Shown: positions 26,294 through 35,712 of the stretch, piece by piece
Position numbering within the stretch: position 1 is the first letter of the stretch
Layout of the letters: every line of letters begins with the position of its first letter
Assembly: GCA_015661205.1 (NCBI GenBank)
Contig: JACVXV010000016.1
Span: 1-54,559 of the forward strand
Length of the DNA: 54,559 nucleotides
Origin: Candidatus Brocadiaceae bacterium
Lineage (GTDB): Bacteria; Planctomycetota; Brocadiia; Brocadiales; Brocadiaceae
Direction of reading: 5' to 3'
Made by a program: the position numbers and the translations under genes
Notes under the pieces: model-generated
What the model was told of the DNA's origin: nothing
Databases searched by the model: none
What the model saw: the letters and a program-made list of their open reading frames with translations, nothing else

Positions 26294-26488
26294 CTACGGG
26301 TTTAGCTTCTTTTCAATTGCCAGTACCTTCGACTCAATCCTGCTAATGCGCTTCGAAATGTCCCGGTACACAATGTATCCTAAAATCAGCATAATCGCCG
26401 TATACACAATGATGAGGTAGTTGGAAAATTTACCCGGTGAAACCGTGTGGTCCTTGTGGGGTATTTCCGTTGCAGGCCTGCCCATCAT
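26294..26488 (-). CDS. small single-pass membrane protein with coiled-coil tail
   Basis: 64 residues: a polar N-terminus, one hydrophobic helix at about residues 23-42 (YLIIVYTAIMLILGYIVY), then a heptad-like tail (ISKRISRIESKVLAIEKKL). No strong ribosome-binding site precedes the ATG. The frame is open further upstream to meet the end of the Pro-rich gene, so this may be the C-terminal part of that gene separated by a one-base shift near 26550. Unknown family. Confidence 0.5.
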   Translation of the reverse strand: MMGRPATEIPHKDHTVSPGKFSNYLIIVYTAIMLILGYIVYRDISKRISRIESKVLAIEKKLNP

Positions 26489-26550
26489 GGGAGAGATAGA
26501 CCTGGGCGCGTATGATGTTTCCGGGAATACGGGATCCGTGGAATACCTTA

Positions 26551-27000
26551 CTAGAGACGTCCAACGGACAGCCGTGGTTTTGCCGCAGGGGTTTCTACAG
26601 CGCCGGCCATTCTGTCCGGGGCAGTGGGAATTGGTGACTGGGGCGCTTTTACCTCCGGCGCCGGTCTTGCCTCCTGGCGTACTTCTTCTGCGCGAGGGGC
26701 CGGTTTTTCCCTTTCTGGTGTTGGCTTTTCATAGAGACGTCCAATGACAACCTTTGGCTTAGGCGCGGACGCCGCGGGGTCTGCGTTGCCCGTCATCCTG
26801 CCTGGGGTTTGAGGCGGCTTGGTAACGTCGGCTGGGGTCTCCGAACGCTTAAACGGCCCCGGTGCATTTGTTTGTTGCGCGTTTCTGTCACCCTGCGGCT
26901 TTGCCATAACCGGGGGGTCCAGCAAAGGCGACTTCCTATTCTCGTTCGGCGATCTCGTCCGGCTCAGCGGGTCGTACCCAAGTGCATTCTCTTTTCCCAT
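26551..27000 (-). CDS. proline-rich protein downstream of parA
   Basis: 149 residues, mostly disordered and rich in Pro, Ala, Lys and Arg. It opens with MGKENALGYDPLSR and contains two related phrases, VVIGRLYEKPTP and LSVGRL at the very end. The stop comes straight after the second phrase; in another frame the DNA continues open into the small membrane protein at 26488. AGGAGG precedes the ATG by about 5 nt. It sits in line with the ParA gene, so a role with that ATPase (as partner or membrane anchor) is possible but unproven. Confidence 0.6.
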   Translation of the reverse strand: MGKENALGYDPLSRTRSPNENRKSPLLDPPVMAKPQGDRNAQQTNAPGPFKRSETPADVTKPPQTPGRMTGNADPAASAPKPKVVIGRLYEKPTPEREKPAPRAEEVRQEARPAPEVKAPQSPIPTAPDRMAGAVETPAAKPRLSVGRL

Positions 27001-27052
27001 ACGTCCTCCTTTTATAATGATAATATTGGCGCAACTACTGAATAAAGATTTT

Positions 27053-27120
27053 GTTCAAGCCGTGGAATCTGTTTAAATTGTTCAAAAGTTGCCGTTTGAA
27101 CAGTTTAAACAGCTTGAACG
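27053..27120. repeat. large imperfect dyad between parA and the Pro-rich gene
   Basis: Left arm GTTCAAGC...TGTTTAAATTGTTCAAA and right arm TTTGAACAGTTTAAACA..GCTTGAAC pair over about 25 bp with few mismatches around an AGTTGCCG loop. It could be a hairpin in the transcript, a dispersed repeat, or a partition-type site next to parA. Confidence 0.6.
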
Positions 27121-27208
27121 GTTTAACCGGTATCTTTTTATCCGTCTAAGGCTTTGCCTTGTTACATTTCTCTCTCTGTTTCACTACAATGAACGGTTAC
27201 CAACCTCC

Positions 27209-27982
27209 CTATTTCTTGTTTTCAATCACCTGAGCAACAACTTCCTTTGCAAGCAACATATAGTCTTCCGCGCCATGAGAGTCGGGCGCATAAGTAATAA
27301 CCGGCTTGCCGTGGCTGGGGGACTCTGAAAGCTTCACATTCTTCCTCACCATGGTGTTGAATACCTTATTCCCGAAGTGTTCCTTTATTTTGTCCACTAC
27401 TTCCTGGCAAAGGCGCGTGCGGCTCGTATACATACACAGGACAATTCCGGTGATTTCCAAACGGTTGTTCAACCTTTTCTTGACAACCTCGAAGGTATCT
27501 AATAGCTTGCTTACCCCCTGCAACGCGAAGAACTCGGTCTGCACGGGAATAAAAAGTTCATCCACTAACGTCAGGACGTTCAGGGTCAACAAACCCAGAG
27601 AAGGCGGACAATCAACAAGCACGTAATCATATTGTTTTACGATATCTCCGACGTATTCCTTTAACACCGTTTCCCGTCCGACAACCCCAACCAGTTCAAT
27701 TTCTGCCCCGGAGAGGTCAATATTGGCAGGAATAATATCCAATCCGGGAATCTTCGTGGGCATAAGCACGTCCGACGTCGTAGCGGTATTCATGAGGATA
27801 TTGTAAACGGAATACTTTATGGTATGGATATCTACTCCCAGGTGAACACTTAAGTTGGCTTGGGGGTCCATGTCGATTACCAATACCTTTTTCCCCAGTA
27901 GTGCAAGACTGGCGCCTAAATTTGCCGTAGTAGTAGTTTTGCCTACACCACCCTTCTGGTTGAGCAATGCAATGCTTCTCAT
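27209..27982 (-). CDS. ParA/Soj-family ATPase
   Basis: A 257-residue deviant-Walker ATPase that uses ATP-dependent dimerisation and non-specific DNA binding to position cargo. Motifs: NQKGGVGKTTTTANLGASL (Walker A with signature lysine), VIDMDPQANLS (switch I), YDYVLVDCPPSLG (Walker B). I chose the ATG at 27982 because GGAGG lies 9 nt before it; an in-frame ATG at 27991 is too close to it. No parB or CheW-like gene is adjacent; instead the Pro-rich and small membrane ORFs follow. It could serve chromosome, protein-cluster or polar positioning. Confidence 0.88.
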   Translation of the reverse strand: MRSIALLNQKGGVGKTTTTANLGASLALLGKKVLVIDMDPQANLSVHLGVDIHTIKYSVYNILMNTATTSDVLMPTKIPGLDIIPANIDLSGAEIELVGVVGRETVLKEYVGDIVKQYDYVLVDCPPSLGLLTLNVLTLVDELFIPVQTEFFALQGVSKLLDTFEVVKKRLNNRLEITGIVLCMYTSRTRLCQEVVDKIKEHFGNKVFNTMVRKNVKLSESPSHGKPVITYAPDSHGAEDYMLLAKEVVAQVIENKK

Positions 27983-28423
27983 TAAGCACATCCTCCATTA
28001 AAGGTAAGCATCAAATTTACACGCATTTTCCGGTAGGTTACATCCGGTATAGTATTACTTAGTAAAAACTTCTTTATTTTGTAAGTTTTTGTTCATTAAA
28101 AACCAGTAAATCCGAAGCACTAAACCCGAAATTCGAAACAATCTCAAAATTACAAATTCAAAGGTTCCAAGCCTCGTTTCCAATCCCCGATCGAAGTCGA
28201 GGACAGGTTTCGGTCATTTGCTATTAGAATTTGTTTCGGATTTCGATATTTGAATTTCGAATTTGTCAAAAAAACAAACGATAGTATTATTATTCAGCAC
28301 CGAGTAACTCTTTTTGGTTGCGGCTATGCCGCGCTAGGATTATCTTGTATGCCCTGTTAAACGCATAAATAAAAGAGTTCCACAAAAAGTTTAGCATGTA
28401 TCGTTAAAAATTCAAGCGATAAA
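27983..28423. other. intergenic region
   Basis: No gene. At about 28130-28265 an imperfect inverted arrangement of the phrases CCGAAATTCGAAACAA and TTGTTTCGGATTTCG is visible, another type of dispersed spacer repeat. An oddly A/T-rich stretch lies at 28050-28100. Confidence 0.45.
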
Positions 28424-29026
28424 TTACGGCAGCGGGCCATTACTGCCTTTAATAATGGCCTCTATATCGTTATATTTTTTTGCAATTGCCTCTTCATTTT
28501 GCTTCAAGGTATAGATGCGGCTGAGTACCTTTGACAGCAAATCGGTAATGGTAATAGCCTGTTCCCTGGCAATCTTCAACAGGGGTTTTTGTATAAGAGG
28601 GGTTTTTTTTACGGCATCCCAGAGGATATGCGCATCGACGCCAAACCGGGAGGCAATATCATAGACGCTGAACTTTGAACGCAAGGGATTGGAAATTGCC
28701 ACACAATGCGCGCCAATAACCGTATCTTCGCCAAAACAGATCGGAAGCGCAAAAAGAGTCAGCCCGCCCGGACAAACGTCTTCAAAGGGCTTCTTGTAGC
28801 ACATAGCGCTTTTTGCCAACTCCCGGCTATAGGAACGGCACCGTTCTTTGTGCTCGCTGACGAAATTAAGCACCTTGCAAAATGGCGAGTAGTTAATCTC
28901 ATTAACAATCTCTCCGTCCACGTCATAAACTATGTCATGACTGTTGAGAATGCCCATGAGATAAGTTTGAATATGAGAAGTGATTTCCCTTTCAAGGTCT
29001 ATCTTTAATTGCCTGATTTGTTCCAT
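28424..29026 (-). CDS. PocR-domain sensory protein
   Basis: A 200-residue protein. Residues about 20-165 fit the PocR ligand-binding domain, with conserved cysteines (ERCRSYSRE, SAMCYKKPFEDVCPGGLTLFALPI) that in relatives may bind a metal or small hydrocarbon-type ligand. The C-terminal 35 residues form a coiled coil (LKQNEEAIAKKYNDIEAII). No kinase, DNA-binding or enzymatic domain follows, so it lacks the usual output and may act through its coiled coil. A single gene between two spacers. Confidence 0.75.
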   Translation of the reverse strand: MEQIRQLKIDLEREITSHIQTYLMGILNSHDIVYDVDGEIVNEINYSPFCKVLNFVSEHKERCRSYSRELAKSAMCYKKPFEDVCPGGLTLFALPICFGEDTVIGAHCVAISNPLRSKFSVYDIASRFGVDAHILWDAVKKTPLIQKPLLKIAREQAITITDLLSKVLSRIYTLKQNEEAIAKKYNDIEAIIKGSNGPLP

Positions 29027-29264
29027 GTTATTTAAAACGCAAAATACGGTTGCCTGAGCCTACGTCCCGGTGCGTATGACAATACATTTTGCCTATACAA
29101 AACACCAAAAAACTATATAAAAGCATACCAATTTTGAGAAACGGTATCACCGTGCAGAGCAATTACTATACACGAATCAAAATACATTTGCAATAAAACT
29201 TATGAAAAGCAACCGTTATTGCCAATTGCAGCGCACGGTTATTTTTGATAAGATGTCTTGACCT

Positions 29265-30212
29265 ATGATACGTACATCCATAATTATCCCCACCTATAAT
29301 CGCGGAAAGCTGCTGTGCGATACCATCAGCCATCTTGCCGAATCATTACCGGCAGACGCAGAGATTATCGTGGTAGACCAGAGCGACGGCGTTTATCCCG
29401 GCCTTATGGAAATCATGAAAAACCACCGCTTCCGGCTGCGCTATTATAAGATATTTATAAAGGGACTGCCTCATGCAAGGAATTATGGCCTGGAGCGGGC
29501 GCTTGGCGAAATTGTTATTTTCTGTGACGACGACGTCATTCCCGGCAACGGCTTCATAGAAAACCACCTTCGAAACTATCACGATAAAGAGATTGGCGGT
29601 GTCGGCGGACGTATCTTGCTAACGGGTAAGGACGGGTTGATAAATCAACCATCGACATGCCGCCGTTTTCCGGCAAATGAAACGGAGTTAAAGGAAAATG
29701 GTGATGGAAAATCGCACCGGAACGTGGCAGTTGGACGGGCTCGATGGTGGGATGCGCACCTTACCGACAACTTTGACGCAACGGCGCGGGGATACATAGA
29801 CCATGTGCAGGGGTGCAATATGTCATTTCGAAAAGAGGCTATTATGAAGGCGGGTAGGTTTGATGAACGATTTGGGGGAAGTGCACACCTGGAAGAAGCG
29901 GATATGTGCCTCCGTGTTCGCAAGGCCGGCTACCGGCTAGTCTTCGACCCTGATGCAGCGCTCGTCCACTTAAAAGACAACAAGGGGGGGTGCCGCGCGG
30001 AGAATTACCAACAATGGTTTTATTGGTACGGACACAACGGCATGCTCTTTTTCTTAAAAAATTTCAACCACCGGATACTCCCCGTATTTATTGCATCACA
30101 GTTCCTACGCCTAATACTCTCCGCCTGCAAAAGGCGTAATCCCCTCATAGTTTTTTGGGGAATACGCGGCTATTGGAAGGGTTTTAAGACGTATAAAGCG
30201 GATAGCGCGTAG
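29265..30212 (+). CDS. family 2 glycosyltransferase
   Basis: 315 residues with a GT-A fold: IIIPTYNRGKLLCDTI at the N-terminus, FCDDDVIPGNGFIE (the metal-binding DxD), GCNMSFRKEA and LEEADMCLRVRKAGYRL (catalytic base region). A short hydrophobic C-terminus (FIASQFLRLILS) may attach it to the membrane. It probably adds a sugar to a polysaccharide or lipid-linked precursor. No ribosome-binding site is evident before the ATG at 29265, and no other glycan genes are adjacent (rfbD is 9 kb away). Confidence 0.85.
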   Translation: MIRTSIIIPTYNRGKLLCDTISHLAESLPADAEIIVVDQSDGVYPGLMEIMKNHRFRLRYYKIFIKGLPHARNYGLERALGEIVIFCDDDVIPGNGFIENHLRNYHDKEIGGVGGRILLTGKDGLINQPSTCRRFPANETELKENGDGKSHRNVAVGRARWWDAHLTDNFDATARGYIDHVQGCNMSFRKEAIMKAGRFDERFGGSAHLEEADMCLRVRKAGYRLVFDPDAALVHLKDNKGGCRAENYQQWFYWYGHNGMLFFLKNFNHRILPVFIASQFLRLILSACKRRNPLIVFWGIRGYWKGFKTYKADSA

Positions 30213-30564
30213 CGCGGGGGTTCATCCCCCCGCCATCCGGTTCACGTAGGGCGAACCTTTAGGTCTGCCTCCCGCCGGGAAATATCATTGGGTTTTGTAT
30301 AAACGTATACGGAGTTGTTTGCATGGGAAAGGGTGGGGAAACCCCATACGTGTTAAATTAAGAAATGAAAAGGCGAATAAACTTAGCCTAACCGTGTTAG
30401 CAACATAGCCCCAAAGGGTTAACAAAAACAAATGATAGACAGTCATTGCCCGTAGCGCAGGCATCCTGCCTGCTTTTTTTGCCGTTTATCAAATACAATA
30501 CAGGTATCCTACCGGTTATTTGCTGCTAAGCTCTTTCGGCAGGCTGGAAGCCTGCGCTACTGGG
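30213..30564. repeat. intergenic cluster of hairpin repeats
   Basis: Holds a partial GTAGCGC unit (30209-30234), a GTAGCGCAGGCATCCTGCC hairpin at 30452-30473 and its inverse GGCAGGCTGGAAGCCTGCGC at about 30539-30558, close to the end of the sensor kinase gene. No coding sequence seen. Confidence 0.65.
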
Positions 30565-32019
30565 TTAATCTATCGGCAACTCAATCACAAAGGTTGCGCC
30601 CTTTCCTACTTCGCTGTCCGCGGAGATACTCCCGTTGTGCTGGTTGACGATGCTGTATGCAATGGACAGACCCAGCCCCCTCTCTTTGCTTTTTTTGTAA
30701 TCCTTTGCCGAAAAAAAGGGTTCAAATATCTTTGGGAGATATTCCCTGGGTATGCCGGGGCCGGTGTCCGATATCGTGATCTTTACCGATTCGCCTTGCT
30801 TCCCGGTTCGTACCGTCAGGCGTCTCTCGGTGTTTGTCTCCGCCATGGAGGCGCATGCGTTCTCAATGATGTTTGTGAAGACGCGGCGCATCTGATTCTT
30901 GTCCGCGCAGATAATGGGCAGTTGCTCATCCAGGCATTTGACGAAACTGATATTCGCGTACTCGAATTGGCTCGCCTTCGGTATGACGATATCCTCAATG
31001 ATTTCGTTTACGTTGAGCGGCTCTTTCGAGAGGGTGTAGTTGCCCGTCAAGGTCAGCAGGCTTTTTACGACGGCCTGTATCTGCTCGGATTCCTTTTGTA
31101 TCCTGCTTAAATGCTTTTTTGTCTTCTCACTAACCGCCTGGTCGCCTAAAACCAGTTCCGTGCAGAGTTGAATGCCTGCAAGGGGGTTGTTTAACTCGTG
31201 GGCAGCGCCTGCCACCAAGTTTTTTGCCGCGTGCAGCCTTTCAGACTTTACGTTCTGCCCCTGCAACAGATTATCACGGGTAACGTCGCGCATGGTAATA
31301 ACGACGCCGACAGGCTCGCGAGCATCCACGCCGGCCGCAACTGACGCCGTTACCATAAATTGCTTCTCATTATTCCCAACGGTGTTCATTTTTAGGGAGA
31401 CGTACCCTTGCTTGCTGGCGGATATCTCACGGCGCATCTCTTCCAGGTGGATAGCGTTGATGCTGACGATGGCGCCGTCGTTCGTCCGTTTAGCGCCCAA
31501 CAAATGCAACGCCTCTTCTCCCGCCTTGTTTATCAGGACGACTCTGCCCTTTGAATCCAGGAGCAACGCGCCGTCAATCATGCCATTCACCAGGGAACGG
31601 CATCGCGATTCCGATACGGCCAAACGGCTGCTTAAACCGCTCGCACCGCATTTATAAACCTGAAGCAGGAGGGCTTCCGGTAAAAAGGGCATGCGAAGGA
31701 TGCCGCTGGCGTTTACGAATGCCGCGCGTTGCGACGTTTCGTCCGTCACGGGCGCGTCTGTCAGCAAAACAACGGGCAGGCCTTCACCGTGGCCACCTGC
31801 GCCGTCTTTTACGGCCTTACACAATTGAAAACCGTCCACAGGAGAGAGATTCACGTCCAGGATGGCCAGGCCGGGGTTTTCACGCCCGGCGCATGGTAGT
31901 ACCTCATCGCTACCGGTTACTACCGTTATGCCGGTAAACCCATTTTCTTTCAGGCAATTGGCGATGTTTTCGCCCATTTCACGCTTAACTGTTGCAATCA
32001 ATATTTTAATATTTATCAT
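30565..32019 (-). CDS. sensor histidine kinase with N-terminal pseudo-receiver and PAS domain
   Basis: 484 residues from the ATG at 32019, which has AGGA 7 nt upstream; the frame begins earlier at a TTG (32043) without support. Residues 3-120 fold like a receiver with D55 (LAILDVNLSPVDGF), but the acidic pair is missing (LIATVKRE) and the lysine reads Met (LRMPF), so it is probably not phosphorylated normally. A PAS domain follows (138-250), then HisKA with H274 (GAAHELNNPLAGI) and HATPase_c with N, G1 and G2 boxes (NIIENACASM, DTGPGIP, GLGLSIA). No transmembrane helix, so it is cytosolic. The partner is unknown. Confidence 0.88.
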   Translation of the reverse strand: MINIKILIATVKREMGENIANCLKENGFTGITVVTGSDEVLPCAGRENPGLAILDVNLSPVDGFQLCKAVKDGAGGHGEGLPVVLLTDAPVTDETSQRAAFVNASGILRMPFLPEALLLQVYKCGASGLSSRLAVSESRCRSLVNGMIDGALLLDSKGRVVLINKAGEEALHLLGAKRTNDGAIVSINAIHLEEMRREISASKQGYVSLKMNTVGNNEKQFMVTASVAAGVDAREPVGVVITMRDVTRDNLLQGQNVKSERLHAAKNLVAGAAHELNNPLAGIQLCTELVLGDQAVSEKTKKHLSRIQKESEQIQAVVKSLLTLTGNYTLSKEPLNVNEIIEDIVIPKASQFEYANISFVKCLDEQLPIICADKNQMRRVFTNIIENACASMAETNTERRLTVRTGKQGESVKITISDTGPGIPREYLPKIFEPFFSAKDYKKSKERGLGLSIAYSIVNQHNGSISADSEVGKGATFVIELPID

Positions 32020-32261
32020 AGTAAATCCTATTCCGTTTTTCAATCGTCCCTACGGGACTTTATGGTTCAAAAAGGCATGAATTCTCTGTCTGTTGGCAAT
32101 TGCCCCTACGGGGCATATACCGACAGCCGGGTTGTTTTTTTATGTCCCGTAGGGACAAAATATCGGTAGAAATAGCACGAACATACAGAAAAGCTCCGTG
32201 AGTAGCGGCATATAAGGTGCGTAAACAATATATCACTCTGACAACAATCTAGCCAGGCCGC

Positions 32262-33383
32262 TCATTTCCCGTTAACGTAGATGCGTGGAACGCGTTTGCT
32301 TACGTTACAGGTAATTTCATAAGGTATGGTGTTCAACTGCCTGGCAACGGATTCTGCCGTTATCGCTTCCCGTCCCTGGCTGCCATAAAGTACCACCTCA
32401 TCGCCAACCGAGGCGTCCCTTATGCCGGAGACGTCCACAAAGCATTGATCCATGCATACCAGTCCAACAATCGGCACCTTTATGCCCCGTATAATAACCT
32501 TACCCTGGTTCGAATGCAAGCGGTTGTATCCGTCGTCATAACCCAGGGGGAGTGTCGCAATGCGGGACGGTTTCGTAATCTGGTGCGTTCTGCCGTAGCC
32601 AACAACGTCCCCGGCCTCCATGTCCTTGATATGGATAATCTTTGTCCTCAGGCTCATTACCGGCCTGATACGGATGTGCCTTGATACCTCTTCCGAAGGA
32701 TACATCCCGTATAAAGACAAACCGGGTCTGACCGCATTAAAATGGGTGTCGGGATGGCCGATGATTGCGCCGCTGTTTGCCATGTGCCTGAGCGGGATAT
32801 GCAGTTTTATCTCTTCCAGACCGGACAACACCTCTTTGAACCGCTTTATTTGCAGGTTTGTGTACGACGGGTCCTTTTCATCAGAACTGGAACAGTGGGT
32901 GTATATCCCTTCAACGATGATGTTTTGCATCATCATTAATGTCTTTACAAACTCCACGGCCTTGTTATGTTTCACGCCAATACTGCCCATGCCCGTATCG
33001 ACGTATACATGCACCTTCACGTTGCGGTTGAAGTAGCGCGCCTTTTTCGATAGCGCCCCGGCAAGCCCTAACTCGTAAACCGTCGGCATGAGGTTATACC
33101 GGATAACCTCATCAATTTGGTCTTCAAAGATACCGCCCAACAGCAACAAGGGCGTCCGTATGCCCTTGTCCCTTAAGTGAATACCCTCTTCAAGGATTGC
33201 AATGCCCATGATTTCGACGCCTTGCCCATGTAGGGACTTGCAGACCTCGTAGTCGCCGTGTCCATAAGCGTCGGCCTTGACGATGCCGATGATGCTTACC
33301 TGAGGGCCTATCCGGTTTTGAATGGCCACGATGTTGTGCGTCAGGGCGCTTATATCTATTTCAACCCACGTTGGTCTGTGCAT
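32262..33383 (-). CDS. alr: alanine racemase
   Basis: A PLP enzyme that makes D-alanine for peptidoglycan; 373 residues. The PLP lysine is in VKADAYGHG near the N-terminus, and the C-terminal catalytic tyrosine lies in the LSLYGMYPSEE region as in the family. The segment VCMDQCFVDVSG is the usual substrate-domain block. Its presence fits reports of peptidoglycan in anammox planctomycetes. Confidence 0.93.
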   Translation of the reverse strand: MHRPTWVEIDISALTHNIVAIQNRIGPQVSIIGIVKADAYGHGDYEVCKSLHGQGVEIMGIAILEEGIHLRDKGIRTPLLLLGGIFEDQIDEVIRYNLMPTVYELGLAGALSKKARYFNRNVKVHVYVDTGMGSIGVKHNKAVEFVKTLMMMQNIIVEGIYTHCSSSDEKDPSYTNLQIKRFKEVLSGLEEIKLHIPLRHMANSGAIIGHPDTHFNAVRPGLSLYGMYPSEEVSRHIRIRPVMSLRTKIIHIKDMEAGDVVGYGRTHQITKPSRIATLPLGYDDGYNRLHSNQGKVIIRGIKVPIVGLVCMDQCFVDVSGIRDASVGDEVVLYGSQGREAITAESVARQLNTIPYEITCNVSKRVPRIYVNGK

Positions 33384-33612
33384 AAAGGAATCTTCCGGTA
33401 TTTGTGTTGCCCCTAACGGGGCATATTTTCGGAACGGCGGACAATATTACGGTAAATCAACCTGTAACGGTAAACAAACTGTCCATTGTAAACAGTTGTG
33501 AAAAATATCTTATAGGGAAACGTAGCGTCTTACAAATAATATTTTGATGTTTTCTGCAAATATATTATCAGCAAAGTCTTGTGTTCCGCTTTTGCAGAAA
33601 TCGCGTGGCCGA

Positions 33613-35712
33613 TTATCCGACGTCAATAAGTTCCAACCGGTCACGAAAGGTCTCCAGCGTCTTTTGTTTTATCTTCTGATGCGCCGCGTTTGCAAGGCGG
33701 GGGTCTTCTGAAACGATGTGAAAGGCGTCGTCGCGCGCTTGCTTCAGGATAGTAAAATCCCTGGCAAGGTTGCTGATCTTGAGTTCCGGAAGCCCGTGCT
33801 GTCGGGTGCCGAAGAATTCGCCAGGGCCTCTCAGTTGGAAATCCATCTCCGCAATCTTGAAGCCGTCGCTGGTCTTTGTCATGATCTTAAGCCGTTCCAG
33901 CGATTCAGGCGTCTTTGCAGTTCCAAAGAGCAGGCAATATGATTGCTCGCTCCCCCTGCCGATGCGCCCGCGAAGCTGATGGAGCTGTGATAATCCAAAT
34001 CTTTCGGCATGTTCTACAACCATAACGGTGGCGTTAGGCACGTCGATGCCCACCTCGATTATCACCGTAGACACCAGGACGTCATACCGCTTTTCCTTGA
34101 AATCCATCATGACCTGATCTTTTTCGGTGGATTTCATTTGCCCGTGGAGCAAGCCAACCTTCAAGGCAGAAAAAACCCCTGTTTGTAGCCTTTTGGCCTC
34201 GGCAACGGCAGATTTCAGGTCGAGAACCTCCGACTCTTCAACCAGGGGGTAAACAATAAACGCCTGCCTGCCCTTGGCGATTTCCTCTAAGATGAATTTA
34301 TAGGTATCATCCTCCTTCCCTTTCGGTATCCACAAGGTTTTGACGGGGGGGCGTCCGGGCGGCATTTCGTCGATGACCGAAACGTCAAGGTCTCCGAAGA
34401 GGGTAAGGGAAAGGGTGCGGGGGATTGGGGTTGCGGTCATAATAAGCACGTCGGGAGACGTCCCCTTTTCCTTTAATTTCATGCGCTGTATCACACCGAA
34501 ACGGTGCTGTTCATCTATTACCACCAGCCCTAATTTCTTAAACTGCACGGTACCTTCGATGAGGGCATGCGTGCCGACCAGCAGATCGATCTGCCCGTCC
34601 ATAATCTTTTGGAGGATGTCCTTTTTGTTCCCGGCATTTGTGCTGCCGGTGAGCAGGCAGTTCCGTACCTGTGAGTGTTGGAGATACTTGTGGAGCGTTC
34701 TGAAATGCTGGTCTGCCAATATCTCCGTTGGCGCCATAAAGGCCGTCTGGTAACCGTTTGCAATGGCTGCAAGGATGGCGTAGATCGCCACAACGGTCTT
34801 GCCTGACCCAACGTCACCCTGGAGCAGCCGGTTCATGGGACGTTCGCTCCGCATGTCTTCCGCGATTTCCTGGATTACCCGCTCCTGTGCACGGGTGAGC
34901 GTGAACGGAATAAGTTTACGGATGTGGCTATCGACGTTCTTTCCCACCTTGAATGAGACGCCGGATTCGTCCTTAATACCGCGCTTCCTGAGCGCCATGG
35001 CGATTTCAAGGATAAATAACTCATCGTAAACAAGCCGGTCTTTTGCCTTCTTCAACAGATCGAAATTTTCTGGGAAATGGATGTTTTTTATTGCATCCCG
35101 GATGGGTATCAGGCCGTTCTTTTTTAAAAGTTCGTCCGGCAGTATTTCTTCAACGTGGCCGGCAAAAAGGGTCACCGCTTCCCGCATAATTTTTCTTAAA
35201 TACAACTGGCTGATCTGTTCGGTAAGCGGATAAAGAGGTGCGATGCTGCCATCCTGTGCTGCGGCGTTGCCGTCGTGAATGATTTCGTATTCAGGATTTA
35301 AAAGCTGCAGGTAGCGGTACTCGGTTACCTTGCCGTGTAAAAATATGACGTCACCCACGCGGAACTTGTTGGCAAGAAAGGGCTGATTAAACCACGTGGC
35401 CGCAATCGTGCCCGATTCATCGCTGACGAGCAACTCAAGGATGTTCTTCCGGTTCCTCGACATTCTGGTTTCTCTGCCGATTATCTTGCCCTGGATGGTA
35501 ATATCTGCGCCGATTTTAGCTTCGGATATCTTTTGCTTTCGGGTAAGGTCTTTGTAGTCGCGCGGGAAGTAGCAGAGTACGTCCCGGATGGTGCGGATAC
35601 CGATCCGTCCCAGTATTTCCGCACGCTTCGGGCCAACGCCCTGCAAGTACTGGACTGACTGGTTGAAGTTCGTATGCGATGCCGCATTTTCAGATGGATT
35701 CGTAGCTGTCAT
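33613..35712 (-). CDS. recG: ATP-dependent DNA helicase RecG
   Basis: A branched-DNA helicase that regresses stalled forks and processes Holliday junctions; 699 residues. The N-terminal wedge/OB-fold is present (QYLQGVGPKRAEILGRIG; ITIQGKIIGRE), followed by SF2 motifs: GDVGSGKTVVA (Walker A), VIDEQHRFG (DEQH box), MTATPIPRTLSLT, and QLRGRIGRG (motif VI), ending with the RecG C-terminal block ARDFTILKQARDDA. Single gene. Confidence 0.95.
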   Translation of the reverse strand: MTATNPSENAASHTNFNQSVQYLQGVGPKRAEILGRIGIRTIRDVLCYFPRDYKDLTRKQKISEAKIGADITIQGKIIGRETRMSRNRKNILELLVSDESGTIAATWFNQPFLANKFRVGDVIFLHGKVTEYRYLQLLNPEYEIIHDGNAAAQDGSIAPLYPLTEQISQLYLRKIMREAVTLFAGHVEEILPDELLKKNGLIPIRDAIKNIHFPENFDLLKKAKDRLVYDELFILEIAMALRKRGIKDESGVSFKVGKNVDSHIRKLIPFTLTRAQERVIQEIAEDMRSERPMNRLLQGDVGSGKTVVAIYAILAAIANGYQTAFMAPTEILADQHFRTLHKYLQHSQVRNCLLTGSTNAGNKKDILQKIMDGQIDLLVGTHALIEGTVQFKKLGLVVIDEQHRFGVIQRMKLKEKGTSPDVLIMTATPIPRTLSLTLFGDLDVSVIDEMPPGRPPVKTLWIPKGKEDDTYKFILEEIAKGRQAFIVYPLVEESEVLDLKSAVAEAKRLQTGVFSALKVGLLHGQMKSTEKDQVMMDFKEKRYDVLVSTVIIEVGIDVPNATVMVVEHAERFGLSQLHQLRGRIGRGSEQSYCLLFGTAKTPESLERLKIMTKTSDGFKIAEMDFQLRGPGEFFGTRQHGLPELKISNLARDFTILKQARDDAFHIVSEDPRLANAAHQKIKQKTLETFRDRLELIDVG

